A stretch of 64,000 bases of DNA from Ursus arctos. Its lineage: Eukaryota > Chordata > Mammalia > Carnivora > Ursidae. The position numbers and the translations under genes were made by a program. The stretch spans positions 1,555,001 to 1,619,000 of the forward strand of contig NW_026622897.1 of assembly GCF_023065955.2 (NCBI RefSeq). Direction: 5' to 3'. Of the stretch, positions 34,030-45,014 are shown in pieces. The notes below the pieces were generated by a model. It saw only the letters and a program-made list of their open reading frames with translations. It was not told where the DNA came from and searched no databases. Each line of letters starts with the position of its first letter. Positions within the stretch are counted from its first letter, which is position 1.

Positions 34030-34132
34030 GTCCAGCAGTGATCAATTATTCAGAGCCCACTGTTTCTGAAGGATGAGAGATCAAATCCTGAAGATGCTGC
34101 TCACATTATACATTCTCTTTCTCCTCCACGGA
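34030..34132 (+). other. Candidate exon encoding a signal-peptide-like leader
   Basis: An acceptor-like 'gtgactatttttcag' ends at 34029. After an in-frame TGA (34067-34069), an ATG at 34073 opens 20 codons reading MRDQILKMLLTLYILFLLHG, with a charged start and a hydrophobic core as in a secretory leader. A perfect donor GTAAGT follows at 34133, so the exon would end in phase 0. Unspliced, the frame stops after 39 codons. I do not recognise the protein and found no second exon. It could be the first coding exon of a secreted or membrane protein, or a chance combination. Confidence 0.25.
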
Positions 34133-34135
34133 GTA

Positions 34136-36000
34136 AGTTCAGTCGGACACCAGGGATGGAGAGAGAGCGCCAGGCGTCTCTCCCCAATCTGAAACATCCC
34201 CACTAACAGCGCGAACACACAGGTCGGAATCGCAACTTTGTCTCCTGAAGGTCACTGAGGACAACACGCTCTCTCAAAAGGGATTTTAAATTACATTTTC
34301 GACAGCAATCCTTTTAAGAATATTCTGTTTAAGGAAATTTATTAAAAACAACAGTATACAGAAATAAAATCGTAGAGATAAAAACTCCATGGTAGCGTTT
34401 CCCCTTCAGGCCTGTGTAAATGATAACCCTTCATCAGCAACAGTCAGAATTAGAGTTCAAAGTGTTTTCCCTTATAGACAATCACCTTCCCTAACCATTA
34501 CTGTGCCCTGTGATCACGTAGGGTTTTCAGAAAAAACACTTAATAAGATGTCAGAGAATTCTAACCATGCTTTCTTAACCATTAAAATGTGCAAGAAAAT
34601 GTCCTTCTACTGGATTGTAATTTATAGAGATGAAAAGCTGGGGTTGTTCCCCCTTTCCCTGGCCTCCCTGGTTCTTTGTTAAGACTGTAGCTTGAGGCTT
34701 AATAGATGCTAACCGGAGTCCCCTGAGTATGTAAGAGGCCAAGAACAGAGGAGAGCAAGATCAGGATGGTGAGAAGAAACCTCATTCCATAGACTAAGCC
34801 ATTCCCGAACTGAAATGGCTCTTGACGAAGAAGCCTTAGTCCGCGGCGCTGCCAGAACCAAAACTTTTCGCCCAGCTCCTGCAAAGGCCACACAGTGCTC
34901 TGACAAATGGTAATTCAGGACGTTCTTTTTTCCTTTTTATTTTAATATCGTAATTAATTTTCTTCCTTTGTTCCTCTTTCTGGCTGCACTCTATGGCACT
35001 GTATCATAACCTACCAGGAAAGGACGCCAAAGAAATCCTAAGTGTTACGTGACTGGCTCCTTGGTTAGCATGAACTTGTCAGAGCCTAGCCCATTGTTCT
35101 ATATGGAAGAAATTAAACCCATTTCACTTGCAAAAGAAAAATTTGCAAGAACAGCAGTCAGTTGGGAGGAGTACTGGGAACCTTGGCAAAACCATCAGTG
35201 CTTGAAAAATGGGTACCACTAGGAGACGACCTTGGACCAAAAATGCAAAACCCTAACAATGGCCTCATCCCAAGAGAAAGGACTAATGGCCTGTTACTCT
35301 CTGTTTGAGTTGACAGATAGGTTTCTCCCTGTTTTCTCTTTCTAGGCAGTGGGTCACAGCTATGGGAGTATGGTCTTAAGAAGAATGCTTAGGGGAGGTG
35401 AGGGCTTAGCAGGAAATGTTAGAAACGGTCAGAGTTGGGAAGGGGATCCCATGAGGTAGGAGCAGAGCACACTTCTCACTGGACTCTCTGCACTGAGGAT
35501 CATCTAAATCTTGTGGTTTTTTGGTAAATATTCACGGCTTGGCTGTTTCACATGGTTCCATCTTTGTGTTAGAAGGTAACAAAATAGTGGAAGTCTCCAA
35601 TAGGAAAAAAAAATACAAAGTCTTCTTAAGTTCTTTTTTTTTTTAAACTGAGACTCAATCTGAGAATTTATTTTCCTCTCAAAGTGTTAGTTTGTACCTT
35701 CGATATCCATAACTATCTGAATAGGTCTATGAAGCGTCAGACCACTGCAGAAGAAGACAATGTGTTCAATCAGAATCATCGTCGGTCTAGGATTACTCAA
35801 CTGATTTTGAATGAAGAATGAGCTCTACTGCTTTAAGGAAGGTACCTATTGTATGTAGGACAATATGGCTTTAAAGACGTGCTTTGGTTATCGTTGGTAC
35901 ACGACAAACTACTTGAAAACTTAAGGGCTTAAGACAAGTTCATGTTATTTCACCCACAAATCTGATTGTAGCAACGCCTGTGTCTTCCATACTTGTTGAA
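34136..36000. other. Unique non-coding sequence
   Basis: Nothing firmly recognised. Bases 35870-35950 ('tttggttatcgttggtacac', 'ttaagggcttaagacaagtt') faintly resemble the antisense 3' edge of an MLT-type LTR. Confidence 0.45.
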
Positions 36001-36004
36001 GGCC

Positions 36005-36155
36005 AGAGCTGGAAGGAGCCTTCAGGATTCTATCCCTTTTTTTGATGAAACCCAAGTTTCTGTGGTTGAATGACTTCCCAGAGTGACAGAGCTGGTCAAT
36101 GGCAGAGGTGGGAACTAACTCCAGGACCAGAGCTGTGCTAGAGTATCATGCTGCC
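36005..36155 (+). repeat. MIR-like fragment
   Basis: 'ttgaatgacttcccagagtg', 'acagagctggtcaatggcag' and 'aggtgggaactaactcc' match the 3' half of a MIR-type SINE in sense. Confidence 0.6.
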
Positions 36156-36179
36156 CCCAACTGCATTTTAAGAACAAGG

Positions 36180-36600
36180 AAAAAACCTCAGCTAATGATT
36201 AGATACATATAACTTGTTGATACTTCCTGCTTTATATTGACAATTTTATAATGCAGTGTTTTATTTAACAGTTGTTAGTAATGCACATTTATCTGTATTT
36301 ACAAATGCCTGAAACTGAAACTTCATGCCCTCCTCAATGATTGCTAAGTTGCTAGTCAGTACCTCACCCCACTAGGGTTAATTATTACACCTAATAACAC
36401 TCATGCTGGAAACTCCTGCTTAGACTAATTACTCTCATAAATCTCTTTAGAGAAGTCTAAAAATCTCATTACTTAAATGATAAAACAACTAATCTTTGCT
36501 CCTTGTCTTTCCGAGATAATAGGATTGCCAAAACTGCTACAGTTGAATGATGTTTTAAGGTAATTAATAATGTTACAAGAACCAGGGCCCTAAAGAGCTC
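36180..36600. other. AT-rich repeat-free block, candidate conserved element
   Basis: Strongly AT-rich and free of recognisable repeats, with many TAAT/ATTA cores ('ctaatgattagatac', 'gggttaattattacacc', 'gactaattactctca', 'aggtaattaataatg'). This is the densest homeodomain-core cluster I see in the window. Function and conservation are inferred only. Confidence 0.3.
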
Positions 36601-36730
36601 GCAAGGATGCATGGAAACAGATGAGGCAGGAATTTTGGAGACAAAAGAAGAGGGGAATATGGAGAGTCTTCTTCTAAATTTTTAAACGGATTATTTTCCA
36701 CTTCAGGTTTCTAAAGTTTCATTTTATAGG

Positions 36731-36908
36731 GGCACCTGGGTGGCTCAGTCGTTAAGCATCTGCCTTTGGCCCAGGGCATGATCCCAGAGTCTGGGGATCG
36801 AGTTCCGCATCAGGCTACCTGCTTGGTGGGAAGCCTGCTTCTTCCTCTCCCACTCCCCCTACTTGTGTTCCCTCTCTGTGAAATAAATAAATAAAACCCT
36901 TAAAAAAA
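36731..36908 (+). mobile_element. SINEC, full-length sense copy
   Basis: Starts 'ggcacctgggtggctcagtc', contains 'gatcccagagtctggggatc' and the CT-rich 'cttcctctcccactcccc', and ends in 'aaataaataaataaaaccct' plus A. A perfect 19-base target-site duplication, TAAAGTTTCATTTTATAGG, lies at 36712-36730 and 36909-36927. Confidence 0.97.
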
Positions 36909-37000
36909 TAAAGTTTCATTTTATAGGGACATCCTTGATACTGTTAAATTTGCTGTCAGATAAATTGCACTAAGTGTTCGATTTTTTTATCCACACATCT

Positions 37001-37016
37001 GTCCGTCCGTCCGTCC
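37001..37016. repeat. (GTCC)4 short tandem repeat
   Basis: Four perfect GTCC units, followed by degenerate 'atctgtccatcc'. Confidence 0.85.
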
Positions 37017-37024
37017 ATCTGTCC

Positions 37025-37115
37025 ATCCAATAAACATCATGGGGGTAGAACCACGAATGAGACAGATCAGTCCCCTCATAGAGCTTGCCCTCGGGAGGAC
37101 AAGGAAACAGGTGAT
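37025..37115 (-). repeat. L2 LINE fragment
   Basis: 'gaatgagacagatcagtccc' and 'ctcatagagcttgccctcgg' resemble antisense L2 ('..gcaaaacagacacagtccctgccctcatggagcttacagtct'). Confidence 0.45.
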
Positions 37116-37309
37116 CCAAGGACTGTGCCTTGGGGTGATTTTGGGGGCTTTTCCATGTGACTGCACCCTCCCACAAGTTCTTCAGCCACAGCCACTGCTG
37201 GCGGGAGGTGGGGGGCGTTCACAGCCACCACAGAGGCTGGTCAAATGACTCCATTTTTTGCTTGGAGAAATGGATACTTAACTTTCTGGACATCCTGGGT
37301 CTCTGCTCA

Positions 37310-39495
37310 TGCACTGAAATGACCACTGCAGAAGTGTATTGGTCAAGACACAGAAATCACACCTGTTACTTGAGTTGAATAGAATGAGAATTTAATATAG
37401 AAGAATGGCTAATTAGATTGAAATCGTTAACACTAATGATAGGGGCAAATATGTGACTCAAGAAGCAGCCACCACTGCCTAGGGCTGAAGGCACAGAGCT
37501 GAAAGGCTGGAATTGTGAAGACCTAGAAGCTCAGAGGAGGAGCCCCTGGGCTCGAGTCCCAGATGTCCAAGGAGGGAGCGGAACTTGGCTGGGGCTCTTT
37601 GCTCTCGCTGGCAGGGGAGGCACGATGAAGTGATTCCTACAAGTGTTGGAAAAACCAAAAATGGATTCGCCTGCTACTGGGAACTGCTGCTACCGGGATG
37701 GAGCACTCTCCCAAGGGGCCTCTACCTACTATCACCCCTGGGGCCTAGCAAAGCTAGCAGGCAGCAAACCAGCCAGTGGAGCTGCAGGTGGGTCTCCCTC
37801 CCTGGGAATGCAGTGTCCCGCCAGCGCCCCTAGCGGCAGAGCCGAATGGGGTTTCAGGAGTCCCAGTTCCAGCAACATCAAGCAGAGTATTCAAGCCTGA
37901 GTTCTGAACAAGGGGTAACAATTTAATAACTAGGACAGGTGAGAGACCAACACAGTGTCCTTGGATTCTCTTGTCCTCAGAACCCCTGTCCCAATGCCTG
38001 ACAAGTACTCCCTGGACCCCTGCGTAGTTCTGTGAGGACGGTTCTCCCTTCGGTGGGAAGTCACCCGGAGAGTCTTTCTGGGCATGTGGTGGCAGCCTCT
38101 GTTACTTCCTCTCCTTATTATTGTGGGATGATACACGGTTACCCTAATACCCACAGAGATATTTAGGATGCCCTCCCTTTGGGGCTCTTGGTGGGGGAAG
38201 CATTGCATATTCAAAGGTGCTTCCAGACTCACTGGTTCATTGTGTTTGGCCAATGCCATGGCAAGAGTGACAATGGGGAAACAGAGCTCCTTTGCTTTCT
38301 ACCAAGAGAGGCTCCAAGATGCCTTTTTGCTCAGGATCGACTGGGGAAATAGGTCATGGTTCCTGCTGCTGGCTGCCTTTTTTAGGGGGAGAGAGGAGAC
38401 GTGCTGTTCTGGGAATGAACTGGGGATAGTAGAGGATGGTTTTGTTTTGCTTCTTGTTTTTCTCTTGTGTTTGAGAAGGAAGGATGAAAGAATGGATTGG
38501 GTTCAGAGAATGACAGAATGATTTTGGGGGGAGAATACAGACATTACAGAGTAACGATTTGCATGCATTTTTGTATGAACATTTTTAAATACTAGAACTT
38601 TGGTAGAACTTTAAATTCTAGAACTAGAACTTTGATGCTAAAGAAATCAAAATATTAAATAGCAAAACGCAAGTAGCATCAAGAGTGACAGCTCTGCACC
38701 AGTACCGTCTTGCAAAAGCCTATGCAGCAAACCTCCTGTCTGCTGCCCGGAGCTTGCCGCAGTATATGGTCTTGCAAACTTCGGTAACATCGGTGGCACC
38801 ACCTGGACACAGTGGTGCACCCCTAACACCCTCTTCATGTCCGGTTGCCCTTTGCTCTGCATGCATTGCTCAAGACACTCAGCCTGATGCTCTGCTCACA
38901 GGTGTCCCCCCAGTAGCCATGCCTCAGGTCTAGCAAAGATGTTACATCATCAATAAAAATTTCTGTGCGGTCCTGTGTGGTCTCTTCTACACTGTAAAGA
39001 TACGTATGCGAGACAGTTGTCCTCAAATAGTGCCCGACCTAGTAAGTAGTGTTTATGTATTAGCTTTAACAATATTAAGATGGTTGAGTTACGGTTTAGG
39101 AAAAGACAATGGCAACTGAAATGTATTCAGAACAGCAGGAAGGTTAAAGGAATAGAGAACATCTCTCTAATTCGGCCCCTTAGGCCCAGTGATTTAGACA
39201 TAAATTACTCCTGTTGTCAAACACCCTCATACGGAATGGACTATATTGAAATATCTAATAAACTTGGTTTTGAAATATTGATGACAAATCTTCCAAACAC
39301 GGCACAGTGATGGGATTCCATTTGGGAGATTATGACTTATAAATGGCGCAGTTGTACTGAAGGATGACCATAGTTTGTTTGGAAAACCTTGAGGGCCAGA
39401 GAAATTTAATAGATAAAAATAGAAGCAATAAATAGATTCCCTTGCGGTGTCACTAGTCTTTCTCCGCTTTGGGCTTCGTATTGAGGGAAAGGGAA
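37310..39495. other. Unresolved, mostly unique sequence
   Basis: Bases 37330-37900 have the look of an eroded LTR or composite repeat ('tattggtcaagacacagaaa', many 'ctgctgctac'-like words), but I cannot name a family. Bases 38570-38635 contain several near-repeats of 'agaactttg'. No gene is recognised; frames at 37585-38521 lack domains. Confidence 0.4.
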
Positions 39496-39499
39496 TCTA

Positions 39500-39660
39500 C
39501 AGCCCAGACCTGTACCATCCTGTACGGCAGACACCAGCTGCGTGCGGCGTGTCCACCGTGCTGGACAGCACTGATATTAGGACAGTCCATCATTGCAGGA
39601 CATTTTATTCAATAGCACTGACGGACTGTGCCTACAGCTTCGAGCACCATTCGTCAGGGC
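39500..39660. repeat. hAT-type DNA transposon-like relic
   Basis: 'ctgtaccatcctgtacggca' near the left and 'gtgctggacagcactgatat', 'tccatcattgcaggacattt' and 'tattcaatagcactgacgg' near the right resemble the ends of a common non-autonomous element ('gctgtccaatacggtagcc..tattggacagcgc'). Confidence 0.4.
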
Positions 39661-39699
39661 TCAGTGCTGAGTGGGTCTAATTATTTTTAGAATTTTTTA

Positions 39700-40710
39700 A
39701 CAGAGGCACATGAACATTAAAGAAGATAGAGAGGAAAGGTAGTGATTATTCTGTGTCCTTATTACTACAATTTTTCCCTATTGCTACACTTAAGAGAGAA
39801 AAAAATTCTGCAATGATGCATTAATATTATCATTAATAATAGCTTGGCTAGGTGGGATGGGAAGGCGTCGGCGCAGGTCACGGAGAGGGCATGACTATTG
39901 GTAAACCCAGGAACTGGACCTGGACGATCAGAGGCTCCATACTCCCTCCCCTGTCCTTGCAATGCATGTTCTGTCTACTGTTCTCATTCTAGAAGCTCCT
40001 TTAAAGACAGACTTGAGAGCACAAGGTGTTACTGAGACCCTCTGGACTGTATGCACGACTGAACCCCATTAGAGCCTCTTCAGAAACCCTTGAGATTCTG
40101 GCAGGCATGTGCCAAGACCTAGTCCTCTGGCAGCCGCCCAAGACAAGTCTCGTGCGAGCGTTCCCTTGCTTATTAAGCCTGCCACCTGCCAACCAGGAGC
40201 CGTCGGCCTCTTTGTTCAGCATCTCCTTGTGCTCCATACGGGACGCATTTCGGATTTCACCCGGGGAGCCCCAGGGTTGCAAAGCAACCGAACCCCCACT
40301 CCCACCTGGTACATCTCGACTACCTAGCACCCAGGGAAGGAGGATCCCAGCAAGTCCACCCACGATCTTGTCTGAAGACTCTACAGCCACCAAGAAGGGG
40401 GACTGGAAGTGAGCTGAAGATTTCCCAGGATTCAGGACAGCTCTGTGGGACACCGATGGGGTCACCAAAACACTCACTAGGACTTTTCCAGGTGTGAACA
40501 GTATCGGCTGCTGTGTCCTCAGGCCCCGTGGGATGTGGCGGATGCGCCCTGCCACAGGAAGGCTGCATCGAGGTCAGCTGCTGCCTCTTTCAGCAACGCC
40601 CCCCCCCCCCGCCCCTGTGCTCCAGAGCTGAGCAGCTGGTACTGATGAGGCACAGGACGAGGGCAAGTGGTAATCACCGAGCATCCCCCACATGTCACAA
40701 TGACGTGGAA
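39700..40710. other. Unique non-coding sequence
   Basis: Contains the longest open frame of the window on the minus strand (184 codons, 40001-40555), which overlaps a 128-codon plus frame (40026-40412). The translation has no recognisable domain. Twelve C lie at 40599-40610. Confidence 0.5.
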
Positions 40711-40711
40711 A

Positions 40712-40815
40712 GGCAGGGCATCGTATTCCCATACGACAGATTGGACATGGAGGCTCCTAACATTTCTGTAACATCCAAGGTCTCATAGCTAGAAAACGAA
40801 TTCAGGATTTGTTGC
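40712..40815 (+). repeat. MIR SINE fragment
   Basis: 'catcgtattcccatacgaca', 'gattggacatggaggctcct' and 'aaggtctcatagctagaaaa' follow the MIR 3' half in sense ('..cccattttacagatggggaaactgaggc..ggtcacacagctagtaag'). Confidence 0.7.
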
Positions 40816-40819
40816 AGAA

Positions 40820-43800
40820 AGGGGAGGGGGGCCTTTTCCCCTCCCGGCCACACCACCTCCCAGGGGACCCAGGCCATACTTCCTTCGGGATTCAGACCCT
40901 GTTCTGATACTGATCACATTATTTTGAGACATCTTGCATCCGTAAACAGAGGATCAAGCCCCTCGTAAGAGCTGCTGAGATCGCAGGCACAGAAACGTGT
41001 GCCTGCACCATCCTGTTCTCCCTCAGCACGTGGTGCTGAGCCGTGGGGGCCCCAACAGAAGCAGCAGGGCCGCCGAGCGCTGCATGGGAACAGACCCCTG
41101 CACAATAATCACTGCAAGAAACGGGATCGGGTCTCTCTCCGTCTGCCTTTACTAAGGCACCTTCCTTTTCTAGTTCACAAGTCAGCTGTCCAAGGCCAGG
41201 GCTCAGAAAGTCGCCTTTCCACCCGGCCCCCAAGGCCACCGATCCCATCTGTGGCTGAGTTAGAGCAGCAGCTAGCGAGACCGCACAGAATCAGAGACGT
41301 CCCAGGCCCTGGCCAAGCAGCTGCCCTCATTCATCGTGCTCACGTGGAGCAGAGCGGCTGCCTCCTCTCTGAAGCTCGTGGTTCCCAACTGCTGCGGCGA
41401 GGACCATTTGGCAGGCCGACCAGCCGGCTCCGGCTCCTTTGGGGGTGCCTGCGTGCCTCTGTAGCTGACATCCCAGTGTCCCATACTCCACTCCTACGGT
41501 TTGAACCAGAACGCGACACCACACAGTGTTTCCAGGCATGAGGCTGTCATGAACGTCAACATGAGTTAAGATCCCTGGAAAGTTCTTATAAGCCTACGAC
41601 TCATTTTTTTTTCCTCCTAGATTTTGAGCCCAGAACTCTCCATGTTTATTTCATTAAACATGATTTGCCTTTCTGACTTTACTTCTGAAAGTTTGCCTTT
41701 AATGAACTCCTGCACCGTGTGTGGCTCGGCATTACCCGTGTGGTGTATGTCTGAGAAATTTCTGCTGAGCTGTAACAGGAGAAGATGTATTATTCAACAG
41801 CCACGTGCTGGAATTCAGGCAGTTGTGAATATTAAAAAAAAAGAGAGAAAAGTAATGAAATGTGTCAGTAAAACAATCTGTGCAAAAGCTCGTTTGCTGA
41901 TTTGATACAGTCTGAGTGCTATGTTCTGACCCTACTGAAGCATCTTACACAGGGTCTTGTGAGATCTCCTTTGCAGAAGGCCTTTAAATTCCTTGGAGGG
42001 GCCGACTGAAGACCCTACACATGGGTCAAGCTGAGGACCGGTGTGGGGTCAGGGAGCGCGAAGGCAGCAGGCCTGGCAGAAGGGAGAGAGGGAGGGTGAG
42101 AGGGAGGGAGAGGTGCCTGACTGTTGCCAAGAAGCTCATGGTGAAGTGTGTTCTCAGCATTTCGTTCCCTGTCCCCAACCACGACCACCATCCATTCACT
42201 TGCTTTTTACAACAGAGACAATAGAAACCTGTTCTTTCCACCTTTTCTGCAGCCTTGCCTGGCTTTCTTCCACACGCCCCTCCAGCCACGGGGCCTCCGC
42301 CCGGCCCAGGGGGGATTCAGCACCCACTTTCCCCGTAACCGTAACCATGCAGCCCTGCCAAAGTCTCCACGCTTGGGTGACGAGGTTTTTCTGAGGGTTG
42401 GTGTTAACTGGAACCCTGGTTTTACTCTTTGGTTTGGCAATATTTCCGAGTATCTCCTAGGTGCTATGTTGTCTATACAGCAGGCTTCCAGCTGGGAACA
42501 TAGCACGGTTCCCACCCCCCGGTTCTGTAGGAATACAGGCATTTCTCATACACGCTCAGCTCTCCAGCCAAAGCCACCCACCCTTCTGTAGCCAGCCTAT
42601 GAATTCATGCTCTCGGCCTCAACGGTGGAAACGAAGATTTTCAAGGGCCTTTTCTGTGATGGGGGCTCTGTGCCTGAGGCCCCCACCTCCAGCGTCAGAG
42701 CCAGTACCACGGAGGTCAATAGAGGAGAGCACTCCACCTGGTAAGTCAGAGTTAGACAACGGAGACCTCTTCAAGGACATGAAAATAAGGAAGTTCTGTG
42801 ATTCCAAGAGACCCAGAGCCCAAATCTCCTCTGGGTGTCCTGACAGGGTGGCCATCTATGGGGGCTGGTGCAGGCACAGCTGGGCCGTGTGACAGAGCTC
42901 CAGGCAAAGGGACGCACCAACAGCATGCAGACGGAGAACACATTCATACTGACCATTATTTAGTTTCATTCGAAAGCACCTGTTTTAAGCAGACTCGCGT
43001 CATTTTGTGGCCAGAGCTGCGCCTCCTGCTTTGTGAACACACAGCCCCAGAGACCCGGTCCAGCCCAGGCATTACTCTGAATTAAGGTCCTAGAGGTCAG
43101 ACACCTCTGTCTCACCATAAACCACAGCTTTCCGTGCAGGACGTACACTTGCTAAGAATTGACGTCTACCACTTACAAAGATAATTTACGGATTTCTACC
43201 CAACTAACATTCAGGTCCTGCTACACCACTATTTAGATTTTAACTTTTTGCAATCGTGGCTAGCCAATAGGTTCCTATAGTCAAGCTTGAGTTCTGAGCA
43301 ATTATTACATAACCAAATCCACCCATTTCTCAGTGAGTGCCTGAGAAGCTGAGTCTGTACAGAGCCTCGGGCTTCAGTGAGGCTCCCTCCAGGGATCTCA
43401 GGAGTGGGACCCCATCGTCCTCTTCCAGCCCCTCCCTGGCTCCCTCCAGCTTTCATGACTCCCTGCAGGTGGCTGGAGGAATGGTGTGGAGCCACAGGCA
43501 AGAGGCAGGGCCTCACGGAAATCGGAAATCGGAAATCAGGAACTCTGCAGACCAGGAGGTGGGGGGGGTGCATAGGTAGGAGAAAAAGGCGTCTTACTGG
43601 GGAACTGTGAGGAACCCTCGTAGAGGCCGCAGCCCGGAGAGCCGTCTCCACTGAAAGGCTGAGACCGACTCAAAAGGGTAGAAAATACCCACTCTCCTCC
43701 ATACCTCACCATCGTGCCAAACTGGTTCCAGGAGCAGAACATTGCTTTACAGCCAAAAGAGCTCCAAGACAGTCCCCCTGAGTAGAGCAGACAGGGAAAC

Positions 43801-43855
43801 CCCAGAGCCAAGACAGGAGGCAAAACCAAGCACACCAGAGAGATTTAAAGTGTCT
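40820..43855. other. Unique, partly GC-rich sequence
   Basis: No gene is recognised. A 180-codon plus frame (40999-41541) overlaps several minus frames and is Arg/Pro/Leu-rich without a domain. A purine-rich GA tract lies at 42080-42112 and a triplicated GGAAATC at 43517-43537. Confidence 0.5.
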
Positions 43856-43859
43856 AATA

Positions 43860-44155
43860 GCTACCAACTTCCAACACACCTCTACTCCTTATCAGATCAG
43901 CTCATGCTCACACTGACAGCCTGTGTTCCTCAGTTCCTATCGCACCAACAGCATGTCTGGCTTGCAATAAAAAACTGACAATTCTTGCCAAAAGCCCAGA
44001 AACACATAGTCTAAGAGACAAAGCAGTTATTGGAACCAGACTCAGAGGACTGTAATTATGAGATTTATCAGCTATTTAGCAGAATTATCAGATATGACCG
44101 ACACAATTCTATGGACCATGGACTTAAACTAATGATTAATATGTCAAACGTTTTA
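43860..44155 (+). repeat. Old L1 ORF1-region relic, 5' part
   Basis: 'gcttgcaataaaaaactgac', 'aaaagcccagaaacacatag', 'tggaaccagactcagaggac', 'agcagaattatcagatatga' and 'aaactaatgattaatatgtc' follow the ORF1 region of L1. It resumes at 44325 after a SINE insertion; the frame is broken by many stops. Confidence 0.82.
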
Positions 44156-44324
44156 TTTATACTAAAGATATTGTTTATTTACTTGTTAGACAGAAGCAGG
44201 CAGAGGAGGAACCAGGCTCCCCGCTGAGCAGGGAGCCCACCGTGAGGTTCGATCCCAGGACCCGGAGATCCTGACCTGAGCTGACGCTTAAGTAGATGCT
44301 TCACCAACTGAGCCCTCGGGCTCC
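44156..44324 (-). mobile_element. SINEC, older antisense copy inside L1 relic
   Basis: Contains 'gcaggcagaggaggaaccag', 'gctccccgctgagcagggag', 'gttcgatcccaggacccgga' and 'ttcaccaactgagccctcgg', an older SINEC type than the copies at 50375 and 62135. The 19-base duplication TAATATGTCAAACGTTTTA (44137-44155) and TAATATGTCAAAGGTTTTA (44325-44343) flanks it with one mismatch and shows that the L1 was the target. Confidence 0.95.
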
Positions 44325-45010
44325 TAATATGTCAAAGGTTTTAATGGAAAAGTACGCACATGCACAGACAGGTGGGTAATAAAGCAGAAAAATGTGAACT
44401 CCAATGAAGAATACAACGGGAGCGTGAGCCATCAAGAGCGCCGCAGCAGAAGCAAGGACGGTCTCTAACGGGCTCATCAGTTGATTGGACATTGCTGATG
44501 GAGAGTCTGAGCTTGAACACACATCGACACAAGTTCCTCTAACTGAAATGCAGAGGAAAAACAAAAGTACAACAGAACAGCTACGAACTGTGGGGCCATA
44601 TCAAAGCTAGAACACACTCGTGCTTTTGATAGTAGGAGGAGATAAATGACAGAACAGGAGAAATGCAGGCCATCAAAATGGCCAGGAGCTTTGTAGAAGT
44701 CAACACACTGCAAACTACAGACCCAGGAACCTCCAAGAACACCAAGCAGAACAAAACACCCACAAAACAACCCATCAGCCAACAACAAACCCACACTTAG
44801 GGGCGTCGTATTCAAACTGCAGAAAACCAAAGACAAAGGAAAAAGTCTTACGAATGAATTGGGGATGGGGAGTGGGGTGGGGACACACAGAGGGACAGAG
44901 CATTACCGTAGGCTTTTTCCCAGAAATCATGCAATCAAGATGGAGTGGAGTGGAATTTTTAGTTTTGAGAGGCAGCTCAGATTCTCAGGAATTATGCTCA
45001 TCTTCCAAAA
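44325..45010 (+). repeat. Old L1 ORF1-region relic, 3' part
   Basis: 'aactccaatgaagaatacaa', 'gggctcatcagttgattgga', 'gatggagagtctgagcttga', 'caagaacaccaagcagaaca', 'attcaaactgcagaaaacca', 'aagacaaaggaaaaagtctt' and 'aatcatgcaatcaagatgga' continue the ORF1 order. The antisense frames here (up to 119 codons, leucine- and cysteine-rich) are artefacts of this repeat. Confidence 0.88.
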
Positions 45011-45014
45011 CCCC

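Noticed and set aside
37815..37840. Possible second CTCF site on the minus strand ('cgcccctagcggc')
   Set aside because: It is one base short of the required spacing in the core, so the match fails.
38660..38960. Possible processed pseudogene ending near 'aataaaaatttctg'
   Set aside because: The 82-codon frame is not similar to any protein I recognise, and there is no poly-A tract or target-site duplication.
40001..40555. 184-codon minus-strand open frame, the longest in the window
   Set aside because: No domain, overlaps a 128-codon opposite frame, and GC-rich non-coding DNA of this length is expected to give such frames. The composition is not protein-like.
40999..41541. 180-codon plus-strand open frame
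   Set aside because: Arg/Pro/Leu-rich with no recognisable family, and three minus frames overlap it in the same bases. No splice or promoter context.
43517..43537. Triplicated GGAAATC as a regulatory array
   Set aside because: Three short units are too few to claim function; most likely slippage.
44477..44836. 119-codon minus frame with membrane-like leucine/cysteine-rich translation
   Set aside because: It is the antisense of an L1 ORF1-region relic; the hydrophobic look comes from the A-rich sense strand.
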